Source of the DNA: Leptospiraceae bacterium | GTDB taxonomy: Bacteria; Spirochaetota; Leptospiria; Leptospirales; Leptonemataceae | NCBI GenBank assembly: GCA_020441005.1 | Contig: JAGRNA010000144.1 | Location: forward strand, 1 to 32,746 | Length of the DNA stretch: 32,746 nt | Reading direction: 5' to 3' | Translations under genes and position numbers: made by a program | In this document: positions 16,563 through 24,354 of the stretch, piece by piece | Position numbering within the stretch: position 1 is the first letter of the stretch | How the letters are laid out: each line of letters starts with the position of its first letter | Notes under the pieces: generated by a model | Database searches by the model: none | Told to the model about the DNA's origin: nothing | Seen by the model: only the letters and a program-made list of their open reading frames with translations

Positions 16563-16676
16563 GATCACGGAGTGTACAAACCGGAATGGCACTTTGTTGG
16601 GGAAAAGCCGACGGATTCTTTGATGAAAGCTCTTGACACGGCCGGAATTCCCTATGTGATTTACGGTGGCAAATAG
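16563..16676 (+). pseudogene. C-terminal remnant of a second, related toxin
   Basis: The frame ending in TAG at 16674-16676 reads VYKPEWHFVGEKP, then AGIPYVIYGGK. It aligns with the tail of the first toxin (HPEWHFVNQPP ... NGIPYIIYGH) in protein sequence, while the DNA differs clearly. Upstream of about 16563 no toxin-like sequence can be read, so only the last 30-40 codons remain. Composition is GC-richer than the first toxin's tail. The second immunity gene starts 17 bases later. Confidence 0.75.
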
Positions 16677-16693
16677 GACGGTTTATAAATATT

Positions 16694-17047
16694 ATGGCAA
16701 ATACATTTTCAACTTTTTCCATTGATGCAGATTTGTATCCTATGGAAGAAATTATTGAGTTATTGAAATCAGCAGGTTACGATGTTGTGAGGTCCAAAAG
16801 AACAACTTATTATGACCCTGAAACTGACACTGTTGAATGTGTCTATCGAGTAAAAGATACAGATGTGACACTTAAAGATCCCCTGTTTCATAGAATGTAT
16901 AAAAAAAACGCTATATTGGTGAATAGCCCTACGGCACTGATGAAGGACGATCCGGTTGTGCATGCCCACGATGCAGCTGTAAATAAGAAGGTTTTTAATA
17001 TGCTCAAGCGAAAATTCGGAAAGCCAAAACTCGTCCCACAACCATGA
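16694..17047 (+). CDS. Candidate immunity protein B, paralogue of A
   Basis: The 117-residue protein shares with candidate A the blocks SAGYDVVRSK, TDVTLKDP, MYKKNAI and, near the end, NKKVFNMLKRKFG, at the same spacing. A start MANTFSTFSIDADLYP parallels A's start, supporting the start choice in A. There is no signal peptide or membrane helix. It follows the second toxin remnant by 17 bases; AGGACGG lies about 12 bases before the ATG. The arrangement toxin tail then immunity occurs twice in this stretch. It is intact although its toxin is a fragment, which fits retention as a protective orphan immunity gene. Function is inferred. Confidence 0.7.
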   Translation: MANTFSTFSIDADLYPMEEIIELLKSAGYDVVRSKRTTYYDPETDTVECVYRVKDTDVTLKDPLFHRMYKKNAILVNSPTALMKDDPVVHAHDAAVNKKVFNMLKRKFGKPKLVPQP

Positions 17048-17079
17048 GTCATGTAAGGTTGAAAATTTGGGCATTGAAC

Positions 17080-17128
17080 CTCTGTGCCCACCGACCCTCC
17101 GTGTGCGAATTTTTTTTTTAACACGGAG
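17080..17128. repeat. CTCTGTG / CTCCGTGT repeat with 8-bp inverted repeat
   Basis: CTCTGTGCCCACCG (17080-17093) is followed by CTCCGTGT (17097-17104), a T-rich loop of 16 bases, and ACACGGAG (17121-17128). The arms are perfect. A related run, CTCTGTGCTCACCGTGTCC, lies at 16489-16507, so the two copies bracket the second toxin-immunity unit. Similar CTCTGTG-rich intergenic repeats occur in many bacterial genomes, from memory. Confidence 0.55.
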
Positions 17129-17194
17129 TTAAGGAGTAGCGGAGTTGGGGTTAAAAAATACTTAAGAAACTTTATATGAATAAATTCCACACAG

Positions 17195-17324
17195 ATTCAA
17201 TTAAAGCGGGTTTAAAGGCGCTGTCCCTCAGATGGAAACATAAACTTTACGATCTTCGCGGGCTTCGCGAGAGAATAGATTTCTCGCAGAGGGCGCAATG
17301 AATCGCAAAGTAAATTCAATTAAA
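17195..17324. repeat. Imperfect palindrome flanked by 11-bp direct repeats (MITE-like)
   Basis: ATTCAATTAAA occurs exactly at 17195-17205 and 17314-17324. Between them lies an imperfect palindrome whose outer arms are TTTAC and GTAAA and whose inner arms are GCGAGAGAA and TTTCTCGC, around 17245-17313. The direct repeats could be a target-site duplication of a small non-coding element. The right copy runs into the ATG of the next gene. Confidence 0.4.
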
Positions 17325-17662
17325 TGTTAACCTATATTAAAAAAGCCTGGGCCAGCTTGCAAGCAAGGCCTGTTTTGATACTGGGTGTGATGATGCTCTA
17401 CAGCCTGGCTTATCTGGCCGGCAACGCCCTGCCGCCCTGGCTGATGCCTAAAACAGCCCATCGATTCTGGTATTTCGCAGTCGGTGCGCTGGTTCTTTTC
17501 TGGGAGGCCTGGTGGAACGGGGCCCTGCAGGCTGAACCGGGCAGTTTTGTTGGTGCAGAGCTGCGGGAGATTTTTGCGGATGAAACGCAGGAAAAACAGT
17601 TGTGTAAACAAGCAGTGGCGATAGATTTTATCCTGGCTGGTCGCCAGGCACCGAATTGTTGA
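17324..17662 (+). CDS. Small membrane protein of unknown function
   Basis: The 112-residue protein has two predicted membrane helices (VLILGVMMLYSLAYLAG and FWYFAVGALVLFWEAWW) followed by a cytoplasmic or periplasmic tail of about 45 residues rich in Glu. I do not recognise a family. The start ATG lies inside the right copy of the 11-bp direct repeat and has no ribosome binding site, so the true start may be internal or the gene may have been affected by the repeat. No operon partner is obvious. Confidence 0.5.
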   Translation: MLTYIKKAWASLQARPVLILGVMMLYSLAYLAGNALPPWLMPKTAHRFWYFAVGALVLFWEAWWNGALQAEPGSFVGAELREIFADETQEKQLCKQAVAIDFILAGRQAPNC

Positions 17663-17687
17663 ATTCATCACGCAATGTGGTGAATTC
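17661..17687. repeat. Inverted repeat over the stop codon of the small membrane protein
   Basis: GAATTCATCAC (17661-17671) and GTGGTGAATTC (17677-17687) form an 11-bp stem with one mismatch and a 5-base loop, overlapping the TGA at 17660-17662. There is no T-run, so termination or an operator are both possible. Confidence 0.4.
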
Positions 17688-17903
17688 ATACAGCACGGAG
17701 GCCGCGCAATCTACCGTCGCATGATGAGTGGCCGGATTGCCCGACCTGGGCCCTTGGTTGGGGTGGGCTCGCTCGCCGGACTATTTGAAACCCGGCCACC
17801 GGGCCTCCCGCCCGCTCTATCGGGGGTCAAGTTCTGGTTCAACGAAGCAGTCGACTTGAATTTGTATTTGACTGCTACGATTTTTCGTATAACAGTGGGC
17901 CTC

Positions 17904-18617
17904 ATGCGTACTTTGGCCTTGCTGCTATTGCCTGGATTTTTGCTGTTCGCCAGCTGCGGGGGATCCGGCGGTGATGCGATTCAACTAAAGACCCAACCAG
18001 AAGCGGCGATTACCAGCCTTTTGGTCGTCAATCCCGTAGTCGATGCCGGTGGGCGCAAGGGGATCAAGAACCTGGCAGAAAGCGAGCCCCTGAATCAAAT
18101 CGAAGAAACTATCCTGGGCGCTTATAAATCGGAGCCGCTGCTGGAGGCTCTGCGTGAAACCGGCAAGACAGTCAACTCGGCCAATAACCAATACACATAC
18201 AGCGACCTGTTTTCTGCCGGGGGACAGCCGCGCGCCGAAAAAATCAGGTCCCTGGTATATGACCAGGACAAGCTGCTGGTGGTGCCGCTGATTCGTATTA
18301 CCGAGAAGCGTGAAAACGTAAACATCCCCGGCAGTCCTTATATGTGCCCCGAGCAAAGTTATGCGATTGCCAAATTATCACTGCAGCTGCTCGATTCAAA
18401 GGGTCGTCTGGTGCTGGACTCCAGCGAGGTGGATCGTGACAATGCCAGTGTGGAGTACTATCTGCACGGAATTTACTGGGCCAATCCAGGCGATACCCAG
18501 GATAAGGATCTGCGGCTCGGTCAAAGCAAATGTGGTATGCTGTACAAGCCGCGTCAGCGCTTTGAAAATATGTTCAGCCAGCTGGAAACGGATTATCTGG
18601 AAAATCTGATTCCATAA
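17904..18617 (+). CDS. Lipoprotein of unknown function
   Basis: The frame is open from 17721, but the natural start is ATG 17904. It gives MRTLALLLLPGFLLFASC, a signal peptide with lipobox FASC (Cys18) and then GGSGG. The 237-residue protein has no domain I recognise. The segment SLLVVNPVVDAGG and the later LLVVPLIRITEKRENV look like beta strands. Two further Cys residues (PYMCPEQ and SKCGML) may pair. It precedes bioA on the same strand by 169 bases, without clear linkage. The upstream 61 codons lack signal-peptide character and are rejected. Confidence 0.7.
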   Translation: MRTLALLLLPGFLLFASCGGSGGDAIQLKTQPEAAITSLLVVNPVVDAGGRKGIKNLAESEPLNQIEETILGAYKSEPLLEALRETGKTVNSANNQYTYSDLFSAGGQPRAEKIRSLVYDQDKLLVVPLIRITEKRENVNIPGSPYMCPEQSYAIAKLSLQLLDSKGRLVLDSSEVDRDNASVEYYLHGIYWANPGDTQDKDLRLGQSKCGMLYKPRQRFENMFSQLETDYLENLIP

Positions 18618-18786
18618 GTCTGCCTTGTCAAATGAGCCCCGGCCAGGTTGGAAACGCTTGCCTGGCGTCCATTAAACCTTGCTGTCAAAGGGGCCGCAAA
18701 CTGCCAGACCGAGCAGTCGAGCCTGAACATTTTCATTGTCGGCGATTCGCACTATACACAGGCCGGTAAACCCGGAATTTGTCAGA

Positions 18787-20127
18787 ATGGATGATTCTGC
18801 ATTACGATCTCTTTTTCATCAGCATGTTTGGCAGCCCTTCACCCAGATGAAGCTGGCCGGCGAGCCTCATTTTATCGAACGTGGCAAGGGAGCCTTGTTG
18901 GTTACCCGCGATGGTCAGGAAATCGTGGATGCGATCGGTTCCTGGTGGGTCAATATTCACGGACATTCACATCCAAAAATCAATGCAGCGATTGCGAATC
19001 AGGCGGAGGCCCTGGAGCATGTGATTTTTGCCGGTCTGAGCCATGCGCCCGGTGTGGAGCTGGCAGCTCGATTAAGCGCCACGACAAATCACCATTTGCC
19101 GCGGGTGTATTACTCGGATAACGGTTCCACTGCGATTGAGATCGCTCTCAAAATGGCTTATCAGTTTTTTCAAAACAAGGGCGCTGTGCACAAGCGTGAG
19201 TTCATTTCCCTGACCGGCGCCTATCATGGGGACACGATTGGAACGATGAGCGTCGGTGCGCGCAGTGTGTTTCACGAAATGTATGCCGATCTCTTGTTCG
19301 ATACTCATTATGTCAGTCCGCCGGCCGTTGCATTCGAAAACTGGCATATCGTGGATGAATCGCATCCCGCCATACAGACAGCGCTGACCGAGCTGGAAGA
19401 ACTGCTCTCTGCCAAAAGCACTCAGATTTGTGCTTTGCTGGTCGAGCCGCTAGTGCAGGGTGCTTCGGCGGCCTTTGCCATGTATCCGCCGGCTTATTTA
19501 CGGGCTGCATTTCAACTTTGTAAAGAATATGATGTTTTTACAATAGCCGACGAAGTCTTTACCGGCAGCGGCCGCACAGGGAGGTACTATGCCTGTGAGC
19601 ATGCCGGTGTCTGGCCCGATATAATGGCCTTAAGCAAGGGGCTTAGCGGCGGTTACCTGCCTTTGGCTGCAACTTTGTGTTCTGAAAAGATTTATCAGGG
19701 TTTTTACAGCGATAATCGGGCCCATACCCTTTTTCATGGACATAGTATGACTGGAAATCCGCTGGGCTGCGCGGCTGCTTTAGCCAGCCTGGATCTGTTT
19801 ACTGCCGAGAATACGCTACAGCGCGTGCAGGAGCTGGAGCAGCACTATCGAAAGCTGGCGGCCGAATTGCTGGCCGGTCCCCTGGCAGCTTTTACAAAAG
19901 AAGTCCGGATATTGGGTTCTATCTTTGCGCTGGAGCTTGCCGCGGATCTGCAGTATACCTCGGACTTTGGCTGGCAGGTAATGCAGCGTTCGATTGCCGG
20001 AGGAGTGCTGCTGCGTCCGCTGGGCAAGGTCATCTACATGACACCCCCATATTGCATCAGTAGCGCTCAGCTCGAAAAGGCTTTCAGCGTGTTACATTCC
20101 GTATTGCTGGAATTATTGGCAGACTGA
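18787..20127 (+). CDS. bioA: Adenosylmethionine-8-amino-7-oxononanoate aminotransferase
   Basis: BioA uses S-adenosylmethionine as amino donor to make 7,8-diaminopelargonate in biotin synthesis; it is a class III PLP aminotransferase. The 446-residue protein starts MDDSALRSLFHQHVWQPFTQ, the usual BioA N-terminus. Family marks are GSWWVNIHGHSHP, YSDNGSTAIEIALKMA, TGAYHGDT, ADEVFTGSGRTG (PLP-binding Asp about 255) and LSKGLSGGYLP (Schiff-base Lys284). HSMTGNPLGCAAALASL also fits. An in-frame TTG at 18736 would add 17 residues, but ATG 18787 matches the family better. No other biotin gene is in the window, so the pathway is split on this chromosome. Confidence 0.95.
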   Translation: MDDSALRSLFHQHVWQPFTQMKLAGEPHFIERGKGALLVTRDGQEIVDAIGSWWVNIHGHSHPKINAAIANQAEALEHVIFAGLSHAPGVELAARLSATTNHHLPRVYYSDNGSTAIEIALKMAYQFFQNKGAVHKREFISLTGAYHGDTIGTMSVGARSVFHEMYADLLFDTHYVSPPAVAFENWHIVDESHPAIQTALTELEELLSAKSTQICALLVEPLVQGASAAFAMYPPAYLRAAFQLCKEYDVFTIADEVFTGSGRTGRYYACEHAGVWPDIMALSKGLSGGYLPLAATLCSEKIYQGFYSDNRAHTLFHGHSMTGNPLGCAAALASLDLFTAENTLQRVQELEQHYRKLAAELLAGPLAAFTKEVRILGSIFALELAADLQYTSDFGWQVMQRSIAGGVLLRPLGKVIYMTPPYCISSAQLEKAFSVLHSVLLELLAD

Positions 20128-20615
20128 TTAAAGCGGCTCGACGGAGCTGGGTCCGGTCCACCTTGATTGCGATGTCAACCGGACGGTGATCAAATATCAT
20201 GTATGCCTGTACCCGTTGGCGCTGCCCGCTAATGGATTTACCCCTTTTGCTCTATCGTCTTTGAGCATAGTAGCCCCATTTTATTTTACCAGAGGGGTGA
20301 GACAAGGTTGCGCATTTCGGGAAAAAAATCCCGGAAATATTTACGCTTGACAAATTACTAATTATATGCTATGTGGCCCGGGAGTGGCAGGTGCTGCCGG
20401 AGCGTAGCCCAGGCAAAGGCACCTTGTCCACGCGTATATCTCCGGTACCCAACCGCCGTACCTCCCGCCCTCGCATAAACCGGGGGAATAGATCTGTCCC
20501 AGCGATTCAGTCGCGGCCTAACCACGCAGGTGAGCTACAGCATCGGATTGTAAGCAGGGCAATCGGACCGTTTTTTAGGTGGACCGGTCTGGTTGGCCTT
20601 GGTTCATATACTGTT
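20128..20615. other. Long intergenic region with hairpin, promoter and possible structured leader
   Basis: After bioA comes a hairpin (ATTTCGGGA at 20314-20322, TCCCGGAAAT at 20329-20338; nine pairs with one bulged base), then a promoter at 20347-20375, then about 230 bases before the lipoprotein ATG. That leader is GC-rich and self-complementary: GGCAG, a three-base loop and CTGCC near 20388, and nested GGTGC/GCC arms pairing with GGC/GCACC. I do not recognise a known RNA family. Confidence 0.4.
20347..20375 (+). promoter_or_regulatory. Sigma-70 type promoter with extended -10
   Basis: TTGACA (20347-20352) is a consensus -35 box. Exactly 17 bases on is TATGTG (20370-20375), preceded by TGC, giving an extended -10. 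Transcription would start near 20382, leaving a leader of about 230 bases before the lipoprotein gene. Confidence 0.5.
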
Positions 20616-21062
20616 ATGAGTCGGCTGCGCTATCTGATAAATCCGATGATCCTGTTTGGTCTGACGGGTACAATTGCAGCCTGCCAGCCGCTGCAGCCGG
20701 TTGCAGATCCACTTCAGGGTCTGACAACCAAAAGTCTCTTCTTTGACATGCAGGATTGCAGTATCCGCGAAGATGGTTATATGGTTAAAAAGCAGTCGAT
20801 TCATCTGACCGGAAAGACTACGCCGATGGGTGATACAAAGCTGTGCACAGTTTATGTTTCAAAAGCCGCATTTGAACAGAGCTTTTTAACCTGTAGTTTG
20901 AGCGGCTATGGTCTGGAACCTGGAGCGGGAAGCAGTGATGCAGAGCAAATCTACACTCGGCCCCGTTTTTGCGGGTTTCGTCATTTGGATACCCGCAGCC
21001 AGTATGTCTTTGAAGCCCGCGGACCAGGTGCTTGCAGCTTTGCCTGTTTGACCCGACCCTGA
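20616..21062 (+). CDS. Lipoprotein of unknown function
   Basis: The frame is open from 20373, but the first 81 codons are basic and Pro/Arg-rich with no protein character. ATG 20616 gives MSRLRYLINPMILFGLTG and a lipobox TIAAC (Cys23). The 148-residue protein has several further Cys residues (QDCSI, KLCTV, LTCSL, RFCGF, GACSFAC), which suggests a disulfide-stabilised periplasmic or surface domain. No family is recognised. It is convergent with the next gene. Confidence 0.65.
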   Translation: MSRLRYLINPMILFGLTGTIAACQPLQPVADPLQGLTTKSLFFDMQDCSIREDGYMVKKQSIHLTGKTTPMGDTKLCTVYVSKAAFEQSFLTCSLSGYGLEPGAGSSDAEQIYTRPRFCGFRHLDTRSQYVFEARGPGACSFACLTRP

Positions 21063-21126
21063 TGATTAAACCATAACTTTAATTGTGTACACTATGTGCA
21101 TAGTTGTCGCACTGGAATGCAATTCA

Positions 21127-21390
21127 TCAGCGGCCATTGTGATAGAAAGTTCCCGGTTGTGGATTCGCGGTCGATAAGTTTGTTGTCGAGCTGAAAGTCG
21201 ACTGATCGTTATTGCTTTGCGCTCTGGCACCATGATTGCCTGGCCTGGTGCAGTCGGCTGCAAAAGCAGCCAGAACAGTCAAGGCAGCCAGCAGCGGGAT
21301 TTTGAATAACAATGCTGTCCAGATTTTCCCGGAGACGATGGCCGGAGTTGCTGGCAGCTTGAAATCGGCGGTTCGATGAGTTCCTTGCAT
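21127..21390 (-). CDS. Small exported protein, possible lipoprotein
   Basis: The 87-residue protein has a hydrophobic segment (ALLFKIPLLAALTVLAAFAA) ending in DC, then a short polar Asn/Ser/Thr-rich part. Asp before the Cys is unusual for a lipobox, so lipidation is uncertain. AGGAG and GAGGA lie close before the ATG at 21388-21390, a strong initiation signal that supports the gene. Mature product would be about 45 residues, with no recognised domain. The next gene on the same strand ends about 100 bases upstream. Confidence 0.5.
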   Translation of the reverse strand: MQGTHRTADFKLPATPAIVSGKIWTALLFKIPLLAALTVLAAFAADCTRPGNHGARAQSNNDQSTFSSTTNLSTANPQPGTFYHNGR

Positions 21391-21494
21391 TTGTCCTCAC
21401 TCCTTACTGCAGTTCGAATGCTGTGAATCTGGCAGTAGTGCTGATTACCGCAACCGGCAGACAAGGTGGACACATAGAATGGAAAAAATGGAAA

Positions 21495-22136
21495 TTATTC
21501 CGCCGGGCCGGGGCTGGAATCAAGAATTTGGAAACGATAGCTGGTAAGTATAAAGCGTTGACGGGCCTGTTCACGATCAACGTCCGCTGCAACTGGAATG
21601 CCACTGCTTTGTTCGGCCTGCGGATCTTGTTCGCTGATGATGGGCAAGAGCGAATCAGTTTGCAGGACTCCTTGCACCGTGAGCCGGACAGCCCGGGAGC
21701 TGTTATCGGCGATCTCGGTCGGCCATTCGTGCATGGCGGCCATATATACCGGTGTGCCGTCGACCAGCAGCATAGCCCCGCTTTTGCTATTAACGGCCAG
21801 TCCTTGCAAAGTAACTCGCTGACCGATTTTAGTCTGCCAGCCGGATTCTGTCGACCGGACTACCAGCGCGCCGGTTTGGTTTGCAGGTTTTGAACTATTT
21901 TCTTTCGTTTCAGAATCGGGCGGCAGTATACTGGTTGAAGAAGCATTGTAAGCCGGCACAAAGAGGATCGCTATAACAATGACAAGGGCGGCAGCGACTG
22001 CTTCCATACTTCTATTTATAAAGTGCGGCAGTGGTCTGACCAGCACTTTTTTAAGCCGTGCGTTTGTACTGCCAGGCGCTTGGTGCCGTTTGGGTCGGGT
22101 CGCTTGCAGCGTTGCAGAAAGACGCTTGTACCGCAT
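21495..22136 (-). CDS. Membrane-anchored protein with OB-fold-like domain
   Basis: ATG at 22134-22136, with GGAGAAGGA just upstream, gives a 213-residue protein; an upstream start would overlap the divergent gene. Residues 1-40 are basic, followed by one helix (about 45-62, AVAAALVIVIAILFV). The extracytoplasmic part has VTLQGLAVNSKSGAMLLVDG, PVYMAAMHEWP and AVRLTVQGVL, a strand order like small OB-fold domains of the bacterial DUF type, and ends with FILTSYRFQIL. Function unknown. It is divergent from the next membrane protein gene, starts 57 bases apart. Confidence 0.6.
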   Translation of the reverse strand: MRYKRLSATLQATRPKRHQAPGSTNARLKKVLVRPLPHFINRSMEAVAAALVIVIAILFVPAYNASSTSILPPDSETKENSSKPANQTGALVVRSTESGWQTKIGQRVTLQGLAVNSKSGAMLLVDGTPVYMAAMHEWPTEIADNSSRAVRLTVQGVLQTDSLLPIISEQDPQAEQSSGIPVAADVDREQARQRFILTSYRFQILDSSPGPAE

Positions 22137-22193
22137 GCGTCCTTCTCCATACTGGCTGTTCTGGGAGCGGCACAGAGCCGCCAGGAGTGCGCT

Positions 22194-22604
22194 ATGATTC
22201 ATGATTTCGCCATCAAATTTCGGGTCACCGGGAAGGAATTGATCATCTATATCGTCGTGTACCTGACAGCGGGTTTTATCAATAACGAGATCGGCAAGTT
22301 TTTTGCAATCGCCGAGTTCCGCTATTGGTGGCAGGTGCTGAGCTGCTATGGTTTGTATTTAATCCCGGTATCATTGTATCTGCGTGACCGCAGCTTGCCG
22401 GAGCAATATGTCTATGGCGTCTTTTTTCTGGGTATCTGTGAGTTGAGCGGGTATACAATTGGTTCTTCCATTGCTCATCCGGGCAACATTTTTGAGCAGT
22501 TGTTCGGACCACTGAATGTCAGCCTGGCGATGAGTCTGGTTTTTGCTGTGATTCCACCGATTGGCAATACCATTGTGCGGACCATACGGCGCATTTTATC
22601 CTGA
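22194..22604 (+). CDS. Four-helix membrane protein of unknown function
   Basis: AGGAG eight bases upstream fixes ATG 22194. The 136-residue protein begins MIHDFAIKFRVTGKEL. It has about four hydrophobic helices (IIYIVVYLTAGFI, WWQVLSCYGLYLIPVSLYL, YVYGVFFLGICELSGYTIG, SLAMSLVFAVIPPIGNTIV) and a short basic end. No family is recognised. The upstream 57 codons of the open frame are antisense to the divergent gene and are rejected. Confidence 0.7.
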   Translation: MIHDFAIKFRVTGKELIIYIVVYLTAGFINNEIGKFFAIAEFRYWWQVLSCYGLYLIPVSLYLRDRSLPEQYVYGVFFLGICELSGYTIGSSIAHPGNIFEQLFGPLNVSLAMSLVFAVIPPIGNTIVRTIRRILS

Positions 22605-22934
22605 AATCAGCAATTTCTACCGGTCCCTGTGTCGGGCTTACAGGATGCCGGTCCCTGTCCCTATGCCGGGCATCGGTCAGCGCAATCATCAGATAGCTTT
22701 TGCTGTGAGCAGGGTTGACGCGGGGCGTTCGTACCATTTGTAACGGAACTAATCCGCAGGCGGTCCTGGTGCGTTAGATCATCGGATCGGGTATTCTGCC
22801 CGGCCGGAATAGCTAGCCAGGAAGGGGGCTGATACCATCGAGGTCAGCTATCCAGGTCTCCGCATTGATTGCATTTTAAAAAGAATTTATTCGATTATTT
22901 CAATAATCTCCTTTAATTATAAAGACGGTGTTTT
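22605..22934. other. Intergenic region with AT-rich promoter zone
   Basis: This gap is GC-rich with two close copies of CCGGTCCCTGT (near 22620 and 22648). Its last 60 bases are very AT-rich; TATAAA just before the LamG gene is a likely -10 box, but no convincing -35 can be chosen. No gene or RNA is recognised. Confidence 0.4.
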
Positions 22935-24155
22935 ATGTTGGCGCCTGAGCGTTTGGTTATGAGACGAGGACTGGCTGGTATACTTTTGGCGCTCATTTGT
23001 GGCCTGAGCTGGAATGCTTGCTGGACCAATCCCGCCTGGGATGAGAATCTGACACCCGATCCAGAATCCGGTGACAGTAGCTCCATGTTAATGGCTGCGC
23101 TGGGGCTTGATCGTTCAACGACCAGTTCAACCGAGCCATCCAGTACCAGTAGCCCGACTCCGCAGGCAACCTACTCTGTGGGTGTCACTGTGGGACAAAT
23201 GCTGGGAACAGGCCTGGTATTGCAATTAAACGGGTCAAGCAATCAGACAATCAATACCGATGGCTCCTACAGTTTTAGCGGAGTACCGGACGGTTCGGCC
23301 TATACGGTCTCTATTCTGACACAGCCTTCCGCTCCGGCTCAAAACTGTTCCGTGTACAGCAATAGCGGCACAATTTCCGGTGGCGATGTCCACAATGTAA
23401 CTGTCAGCTGTGTGGATCCGCAGAATGATATTGCCGGTCTGGGCCTGTGGCTGAAAGCAGATGCAATCACCGGGTTGAGCAATAATCAGTCGCTGACCAC
23501 CTGGGTCGACAAGAGTTCCAATAATTATCCCGCCATCGAAGAAACCGCCGCGCCGCCGGTATATAAGACCGATACCCTGAACGGCTTGCCGGCGGTCAAT
23601 TTTAGCGGCAATCATTTAACCCTTGGAACCAACTGTCTGGCGTCCGCCGGAAGTGGAATTACCATCATTGCTGTGGTCAATAGCTATGATACCGGCACCG
23701 CCTTAAAATTTCTGTTCGATGTCGGGGCCAATAACGGATCCGGTTATGGCATTTATATGACCAGCGATAACGGCACTGTGCGCCTGCCGGGTGCGGGTAA
23801 TAATGTCAGTTTTACGATCAGCGGCGGCCTGGGCGCCTGGCACATCATCACCGCGCGCTACGAACATAATGTTGAGTCCCGCGCTTATGTGGATGGATCC
23901 AGTGCCGGTTTTGTGGGCGGGATTGGAGTCGTGACCAGCAATTGCACTCCGCCCTGGAATGCGGGTGGGCCAGGTCCGTTTACGATTGGCGGACAGGCCA
24001 AAACCCTGAATGCCGGCTCCCGCCGTTTGAACGGGTACCTGGCCGAATTACTCTGGTATGGGGAGGCCCTGAGTACTGCGGATCGCGAGAAAGTAGAGTG
24101 CATGCTCAAGACCAAGTATAACCTGACGGGTGTCAGTAACGGCACCTGCCCGTAA
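22935..24155 (+). CDS. LamG/concanavalin-A-like domain lipoprotein
   Basis: The 406-residue protein has a signal peptide; Cys29 in SWNAC is a possible loose lipobox. A Ser/Thr/Pro-rich linker (about residues 45-77) follows. Residues 80-155 match a repeat-type domain seen in many bacterial surface proteins (VGVTVGQMLGTGLVLQLNG, DGSYSFSGVPDGSAYTV, NCSVYSNSGTI, NVTVSC). From about residue 165 there is a LamG-like lectin/glucanase fold (GLGLWLKADAITG, TTWVDKSSNN, PAVNFSGNHL, GYLAELLWYGEALS ... REKVECMLKTKY). It is probably surface-exposed and may bind carbohydrate or matrix; this is inferred from domain type. Met9 is an alternative start. Confidence 0.8.
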   Translation: MLAPERLVMRRGLAGILLALICGLSWNACWTNPAWDENLTPDPESGDSSSMLMAALGLDRSTTSSTEPSSTSSPTPQATYSVGVTVGQMLGTGLVLQLNGSSNQTINTDGSYSFSGVPDGSAYTVSILTQPSAPAQNCSVYSNSGTISGGDVHNVTVSCVDPQNDIAGLGLWLKADAITGLSNNQSLTTWVDKSSNNYPAIEETAAPPVYKTDTLNGLPAVNFSGNHLTLGTNCLASAGSGITIIAVVNSYDTGTALKFLFDVGANNGSGYGIYMTSDNGTVRLPGAGNNVSFTISGGLGAWHIITARYEHNVESRAYVDGSSAGFVGGIGVVTSNCTPPWNAGGPGPFTIGGQAKTLNAGSRRLNGYLAELLWYGEALSTADREKVECMLKTKYNLTGVSNGTCP

Positions 24156-24200
24156 CCATATCGCAGCCGCCCTGTGCGGTACTCCGCGCCAGCGACTGAT

Positions 24201-24300
24201 CCTTCGACGAAGCTCAGGAACCGCGTGTCTAGGAGCGAACTGCCTGTGGCAGGCAGGAGTGAGTTAGCCGGAAGGCGCGGTGCCGCCAGGCAGGCGCCCG
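24201..24300. repeat. GC-rich palindromic intergenic repeat sequence
   Basis: CCTTCGACGAAGCTCAGGAA (from 24201) is close to a CTTCGACAAGCTCAGG-type repeat seen in many genomes, from memory. CTGCCT (24240-24245) and AGGCAG (24251-24256) form a 6-bp hairpin, and GCCAGGCAGGC follows near 24285. It lies between the LamG gene and purS and probably separates their transcripts. Confidence 0.4.
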
Positions 24301-24354
24301 ATCAGTCCATAAAAATCACTTTGCCGGCAGGTAGCGCCTCCCTAACTGGTAGTT

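Noticed and set aside
16888-17190. Minus-strand frame antisense to immunity gene B
   Set aside because: It is a shadow of gene B; B has a clear paralogue in A, the antisense frame has none.
17721-17903. N-terminal extension of the lipoprotein gene at 17904
   Set aside because: The extension would bury the signal peptide in the interior of the protein.
20382-20560. Known structured RNA (SRP RNA, RNase P, tmRNA, 6S)
   Set aside because: None of the conserved core sequences of these RNAs can be read here.
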